From Helicoverpa zea (lineage: Eukaryota; Arthropoda; Insecta; Lepidoptera; Noctuidae), in NCBI RefSeq assembly GCF_022581195.2, contig NC_061471.1:2852001-2916000 (forward strand): a stretch of DNA of 64,000 nt, given 5' to 3'. A model generated the notes under the pieces. That model searched no databases and was not told where the DNA came from. It was given only the letters and a program-made list of their open reading frames with translations. Positions 58,721 to 64,000 of this stretch are shown here, one piece after another (positions within the stretch are counted from its first letter, which is position 1; every line of letters begins with the position of its first letter). The translations under genes were made by a program, and so were the position numbers.

Positions 58721-60396
58721 TACCATAAAACTAATTTGTACCACTAAACATCTGTACGACTAATTCCCATAGAAATAAAATTGCATAAAAATCGAGTATA
58801 TCAATGGCATACTTAATTACGCATTAAACAAATTAACGTTCCTTTCCACTTACGGACCAATTTGTCAAACGGCTGCTCATCGTAACAACCTGGTAATCGA
58901 GAAAAAAAAATTTGGTAACAGCGACAACGTGGCAGGTAACTTTAAGAAATATTTTTTTCATAAAAAAGTAAAAAAAACATAAGAATTTGAAATACAAATA
59001 CTAAATGTTCTACATACATATGTTAGAATCATTAGTAAGATATAGTAGTAGGCAGTACATTGTGGGCTTAGTTGGCAATGCGCTGGCCTAGTTGCCGCGC
59101 CCCCCGCGTCCTGTAGACGAACGCTAAGCCAAGTGTACCGGCTTATACCTATACAAACGTATGTAATACTGTATATGTAGGTATAAAAGCCTGTCGAATA
59201 TTCAAATGCTAGTGGAGTAATATGAGGGAAATTGGTAACAAATATTCTTTATTTTTGACTCAAACTTGGTTAAGCTTAAAAAAAACAACTGGTCTTTTTC
59301 TCACAAACCGTTGAAATCAATTTCGTTTTATAATTTTTATTAACAACTTATTTCTCACTAACTCATTATTTTCAAAGATCATACAACTTCAAACCTTAAA
59401 TTAATACAAAATAAACAAAACTTAATTTCAAACATCAACCATATACAAAATCCTAGTTTCTTTACAACCATACAAAAACAACACCGAATAATCTGACAGC
59501 TACGCTCCATTACACGATACCTAGCACAAAATAAGTCAAAACAATATAAAACTAAATGCGTAAAACAAATCGCGGCGAGGACGCGGGGTGGCAGGGTGCC
59601 GGGGGAGGGAGACCACGGGCCGCGGGGGGAGGGGAACAGTCTACAACTCTACTACGACCACTCTCGGTTTCATTCATAACTTTTTACAAGTTTATCTGTG
59701 GCGATACCTCCTACATATTTATGTGTTTGCGACTGTGACGTGACAAAGATTAAGTATTTTGTAGATGTACTAAGATCTGGTAGAATTTTGCTCTTACTGA
59801 TGATATAGCTATATGAAATGCTGTATTGGTTTTATAAGTTAAAAGACGTAAGTCGAAGGGAAATAGTGAAAAAATGCAATTAACTTAGATCTTAAACGAT
59901 ATTTTATAATGACGAAGTCTTATGAACACAGCAGATTTTACATGGAAGTTAGACACATTCGCATATTGACATAAGGTAAAAGAAGATGACAATTACCAGG
60001 AGTAGCTGCATCTTTGTGGCAGTGCTTTAAAATAAGCCGAAGGCTTCTGCTTTAATTTTCCTACGTCATTTAAATAACTTTTAAATCAATGCACAACATG
60101 CATGAAGTCATTTCAAAAATCACACACAGCCCTTTACAAATCATCAAAATGAAACCAAATATAAATTCAAAATGAAAATAGGCACTAAACCAACTCTTTC
60201 CCTGTTATTCTTTGGCTGCAAACGCACACATGCGCAGCTCCGCTCTGTAAGACACACATTTATAAATTGAAATAAAGTTTGTTTTAGTTGGGCATCGGGC
60301 ATGAATGAAAGCGAAAGGGCGCGAACGATTGTGATCAAAACAAGGCTTGTTCCGTTTTACGCTATGAAATTATTTTGTCATGTTATTGTGTTATTT
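58721..60396. other. Gene-free stretch
   Basis: It is AT-rich, with a CpG-rich patch at 59085-59115 and a GC-rich patch at 59570-59640. No gene is recognised. Confidence 0.4.
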
Positions 60397-60437
60397 TTAA
60401 CCCCCGACGCAAAAACGACGGGGTGTTATAAGTTTGA

Positions 60438-60493
<56 letters not shown>

Positions 60494-60660
60494 GCATCGT
60501 AGCTCCCAAACGGATGATCCGATTGTAATGCGGTTTTTTTTGTTTAAAAGGTATGTCAGTCGGGAGTGTTCTTAGCTATGTTTGGTGGAAATCGGTTCAG
60601 GTCTTCAAGGTCATCAGCTCGTTTGATAGGTGTGATAGGAATGTTACACGCTCAGTTTAC
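60397..60660 (+). repeat. Dispersed 'CCCCCGACGC' repeat with (TG)n
   Basis: It starts AACCCCCGACGCAAAAACGACGG, a known lepidopteran interspersed repeat. A (TG)22-type microsatellite follows at 60444-60488. Then come CATCGTAGCTCCCAAACGG, ATGATCCGATTGTAATGCGG and GGAAATCGGTTCAGG. A second start of the same type (CCCCCGACCCAAAAAAAG) is at 61141. No coding. Confidence 0.65.
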
Positions 60661-61192
60661 TTGCAAGTATATGTGGGATCTGAAATTTGAAACACTAATG
60701 TCTTTTGGAACCACTGAGCTGGTCTGCTGTTAGGGCACGAAGGTAGGAGACGTAACCCTGAACTGCCTTTTAGTAAACCCATCGAGTTTGGGCTCGTTGA
60801 ATTTGTCTTGACGAGTTCTCTTCATGTTTCTGATTGACGAGAACCTGATGCTGGAAATGGGATGTGGCGAATGAAACCCTGGAATGCTGGAATGAAACGG
60901 ATAAACCGATTTATATTTTTGCTGAAAATCTAGAATGTCCAAAGGTTAATCTTCATTGTTTCTCAATCTGTGCAATTCTCCCAGAGCCAGTTTGTCATGA
61001 GGATTGTTAAACAGCTTCCTTTGGCCGAGATCGCATATAGCGACCCCATCTTAAGATAAAATAAATTAAATGAAAGAAGGAAAAATTAAGGAGCTCCTTT
61101 AAAAAGCATGAAATAAAATTAAATTATAAATTTAAAAAAACCCCCGACCCAAAAAAAGTACGCAATAATTATGACAAAAGGTTAAAAACGCT

Positions 61193-61428
61193 AAACCCTA
61201 TAAAAAGCAAAAAATAACTTTTAACACTACGTAAACTAAATTTTGACGTGTCGGGGGACCGCTTTTTACCTTCATAAATACTTACATAAATCAAATGATA
61301 CTTACCTAATTACAACATTCGTTAAAAAAAAAACACGTATCTAAAGTAATGAATTAGAGCGGTCCCCCGACACGACAAAATTTAGTTTACGTAGTGTTAA
61401 AAGTTATTTTTTGCTTTTTATAGGGTTT
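61193..61428. repeat. Long hairpin, 71-bp arms with one mismatch
   Basis: The arms at 61193-61263 and 61358-61428 begin AAACCCTATAAAAAGCAAAA and end GGGGGACCGCT, with one A/T difference seen. The loop is 94 bp. It lies just after a CCCCCGAC-type repeat start. Such near-identity means recent formation or maintenance. It may be a MITE; no target duplication was found. Confidence 0.85.
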
Positions 61429-62894
61429 TTATTGTTTATTTGTGTCTGTTGGTGTCTGTTTGAAGTAGTGAGATGTCATAAATGTTGTTAAATATTTTTA
61501 TTGTTCATAAAAGGGTTTTGAATGGCTAGTTTAATTGATTGGAATATTTTTTGACGCAAGATTTTATGTACCTAACTTAAAAGGTTTTTTTTTATGTTGG
61601 TTTACTCCAATATTTTTTTGAACTTTTAAATAAAAGCTTGCTTTAATTTTATTTTCGTTGACCTTTTAAGTGCCTAAAAATATAAAAATACAAATCCATC
61701 TTTTCCATTAAACCACCTGATAATTTAACACTTCTTCGAATGTCTGATGAAAATTTCTGCAAAAATATTAAGGGTTTTCTGTGGTTTTTCTCTACTGCCA
61801 CATAAAAGTAAGGAAAATGACATAGAGTTACCTACACAGTCAAAACATGATCAAAAGATATTTTCAACAAAAATCCTGCTTAGATTTCCTCAACCAATAA
61901 AAAAAATCTACGAAAACACCCAAAACCAAAAACATGAAAAAAAAACTAATCACATTTTTTTCAAAATCCTTCAGAAAATTCAAAGTACATCTCAAAATTT
62001 TCCGCGAAGTTTTCAAGTTATAAATCATCTGAGCAGAAATTTAGTTCGCCGGAACGCCGACAGATGGCAGCAGATGTCGCTGCGAACAAATTAAAACTAT
62101 TTGTCGCATTTCATGAGTTATTGTTTACTGTAAGTGACCCAGTTCTTGGCAGACTGTTTTGACTGACTGGCAGTATATTAGTCTGGGTTTTGAGTCTAGG
62201 CTGATTTGTTTGTTTCAGTGTTTTCTTTTCGGGTACTACAGGCTGATTTGTAATGATTAAGGCTAGTGGTATAGAATTATTAGCCCAAACTTTTTTAACT
62301 TGGTAAATAGTTTGTCGTTTTATTAAAAAATAAGCTTGTTATTGAAATAAAAGAAATTTGACAAAATATAAATGCCAGTTCGTATCGAATTAACAACAAT
62401 AGACCCTCTTATTCAACTAAGTAATAGACTAAATTATCATTATCTCGTCGTTGGCTAAGCATTTGGAAATTGTGATATATTGTCCCAAAACGGTAAAAAA
62501 ATTTAAATGCCGATCAACATGCAACACCAATGCAAATGACCACCAACTTATGAACCAAGAAAATAACTCAACTGATTTAACAACTCAACGCACAAGCACT
62601 ACAGAACCTACGATATATCTCAAGATTTACTACACACATCAAAAGTGTCTAGGGATCAAGCATTTTTATGCGGATTTCTTGAGATTGAGATGTGGCTTTG
62701 TAATAAATTTATGATTTTATAAATTTATATGGATCCTTTTTGGTGCATTTCATAATTTGAATCAGGAACTGTGAATCAAATTCGAGTAAAAGATGAAAAT
62801 CAGCTGTCAATATTTTCCCTATAAACACATACAACGCATTGAAGACATTATTAGTGCTACTGTTTCCCTACTACTGATTAAAACCAACGTTATT
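61429..62894. other. Gene-free stretch before the Tc1 element
   Basis: It is very AT-rich. Open frames at 61747-62094 and 62451-62714 have no domain and a lysine/asparagine-rich composition expected of AT-rich DNA. The 5' end of the Tc1-type element may lie near 62760, where AAATTCGAGTAAAAGATGAAA faintly resembles the inverse of the sequence at 63975-63995. Confidence 0.4.
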
Positions 62895-63920
62895 ATGGAG
62901 CGGCGACGTCATTTAAGCAGGGAAGAAATGCTCAGAGCCGTGGGAATGATAGAAGCTGGTTCCCGGCAACGTACTGTGGCTTTAGCTCTGAATACAAGTC
63001 AGAGTGTTATCAGTCGACTTTGGACACGTTACCGAAGCACTGGTACCGTAGCTGAGCGCCATGGAGGACGGTATCGCTGCACCACACGGAGACAAGACCG
63101 ATACATTCAAATCTTAACTCGAAGAGCTCCAACAATAACCGCCATGATGTTAGCCGTGAGGCTTCATCACTCTTCAGGGAACTTAATTAGCGACCAAACA
63201 GTCAGAAACCGCTTGCATGAAGTGAACCTTCATTCCCGAAGACCGCTACGGGTACCACCTATAGCAATGCACAATCGTAGGATTCGATATCAATGGGCTC
63301 TTGAACACAGAAATTGGGCAGAAGAACAATGGCGTTTCGTGTGCTTTTCTGATGAGTCTCGTTTTGGTATGAGACCGGATACAAGACGTATACGACACTG
63401 GAGAACCCCTGGACGCCAACAGCGATTAAAATCCTGCCAGGAAGTCCATCCTTATAGTGGTGGAACCATCATGGTATGGGCGGGTATTTGGATCGGCGGA
63501 AGAACTGAGTTGATTTGGATCAGAAGCAACCTCAACGCTCAAATTTATGCTGAGACGATTGTATCAGACGTCATCGTTCCTCTACAAGTGCAAATCGGTC
63601 CCTTATTTCAGTTAATGCATGATAATGCACGACCGCACACCGCAAGAGTTGTAAGACAGACTCTCGCGGCAGCTAACATCAATGTCCTGCCCTGGCCTGC
63701 TCAGTCGCCAGACTTGAACCCGATTGAGCATGCATGGGATATGCTACAGAGAAGAGCTCTGCCGAATATGGAGGGTATCCAGTCGCAAGAAGACCTTTTT
63801 TTGTTGTTGCAACGAACATGGGCGGCCATTCCACATCGTGATTTGGATGAACTCATTTTGAGTATGCCAAACCGATGTTCTTGTGTTGTTAGTGTTCGCG
63901 GTAGAAACACGGATTATTAA
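62895..63920 (+). CDS. Tc1-type DD34E transposase, intact (341 aa)
   Basis: It catalyses cut-and-paste transposition into TA sites. I chose the ATG at 62895 (MERRRHLSREEML), which gives the usual Tc1 length of about 340 residues. An in-frame ATG at 62793 would add 34 atypical residues. The N-terminus has a paired-like helix-turn-helix (about 5-45, with SQSVISRLWTRY) and a second DNA-binding helix region before about 115. The catalytic triad is D153 (CFSDESRF), D243 (LMHDNARPH) and E278 (SPDLNPIEHAWD), with 34 residues between the last two. There are no stops or frameshifts. A poly(A) signal AATAAA follows at 63936. The 3' inverted repeat should lie at or beyond the window edge. Confidence 0.93.
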   Translation: MERRRHLSREEMLRAVGMIEAGSRQRTVALALNTSQSVISRLWTRYRSTGTVAERHGGRYRCTTRRQDRYIQILTRRAPTITAMMLAVRLHHSSGNLISDQTVRNRLHEVNLHSRRPLRVPPIAMHNRRIRYQWALEHRNWAEEQWRFVCFSDESRFGMRPDTRRIRHWRTPGRQQRLKSCQEVHPYSGGTIMVWAGIWIGGRTELIWIRSNLNAQIYAETIVSDVIVPLQVQIGPLFQLMHDNARPHTARVVRQTLAAANINVLPWPAQSPDLNPIEHAWDMLQRRALPNMEGIQSQEDLFLLLQRTWAAIPHRDLDELILSMPNRCSCVVSVRGRNTDY

Positions 63921-64000
63921 TTGTTTAAGTTACCCAATAAACTTTTAAAGAAAACTGTTATTTCAGTCTTTTTTTTCGAACTTTTGTGTTAGTGTTTCAA

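Noticed and set aside
61747..62094. 115-codon plus-strand open frame
   Set aside because: Its lysine/asparagine-rich composition is expected of AT-rich DNA, and it has no domain.

Overview
This window is animal nuclear DNA, almost certainly from a moth or butterfly (Lepidoptera). It is AT-rich and gene-poor, with spliced genes bounded by GT..AG introns. It is crowded with repeats I recognise as lepidopteran: non-autonomous Helitrons that start TC and end CTAG, tRNA-headed SINEs with the GTGGCCTAGTGG box A, LINE 3' ends with (GATTT)n tails, and many MITEs. There are no bacterial features, no CRISPR array and no rRNA. The species cannot be named from the sequence.

Layout. (1) 1-3.4 kb, minus strand: three consecutive phase-0 exons of the cilium/flagellum gene DRC7 (CCDC135; Drosophila lobo). 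The gene runs off the left edge, and its 5' exons were not located. One intron holds an intact LINE ORF1-type gene with no ORF2 behind it. (2) 3.7-11 kb: MITEs, a Helitron and CpG-rich islands with no convincing gene. (3) 11.1-14.5 kb, plus strand: a complete three-exon gene for an 800-residue DDE transposase resembling the ISL2EU/IS4EU group, with duplicated N-terminal zinc modules and a C-terminal SWIM zinc finger. A palindromic MITE lies in intron 1, a Helitron in intron 2, and a second MITE follows the gene. (4) 15-41 kb: a long gene desert with CpG-rich islands, two adjacent Helitrons, a SINE with a 13-bp target duplication, a second copy of the 421-bp MITE, a 5'-truncated copy of the ORF1-only element, and a 3 x 200 bp satellite. 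(5) 41.1-42.2 kb: a LINE reverse-transcriptase tail followed by a SINE. (6) 47.5-50.4 kb: three MITE-like elements plus a deleted PIF/Harbinger-type element that still encodes the start of a MADF DNA-binding protein. (7) 50-62 kb: gene desert with dispersed repeats and a 71-bp-arm hairpin. (8) 62.9-63.9 kb, plus strand: an intact Tc1-type DD34E transposase whose 3' end runs off the window.

Only DRC7 is a clear host gene. The rest of the coding capacity belongs to mobile elements, and there is no operon-like cooperation. The most useful links are among the elements themselves. Several MITE families share a related terminal motif and 3-bp A/T target duplications. The ORF1-only element recurs with the same architecture. 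The SINE copies share one head but carry different tails. The best candidates for something under-described are the ISL2EU-like gene, for which I found no terminal repeats, and the ORF1-only retroelement family.
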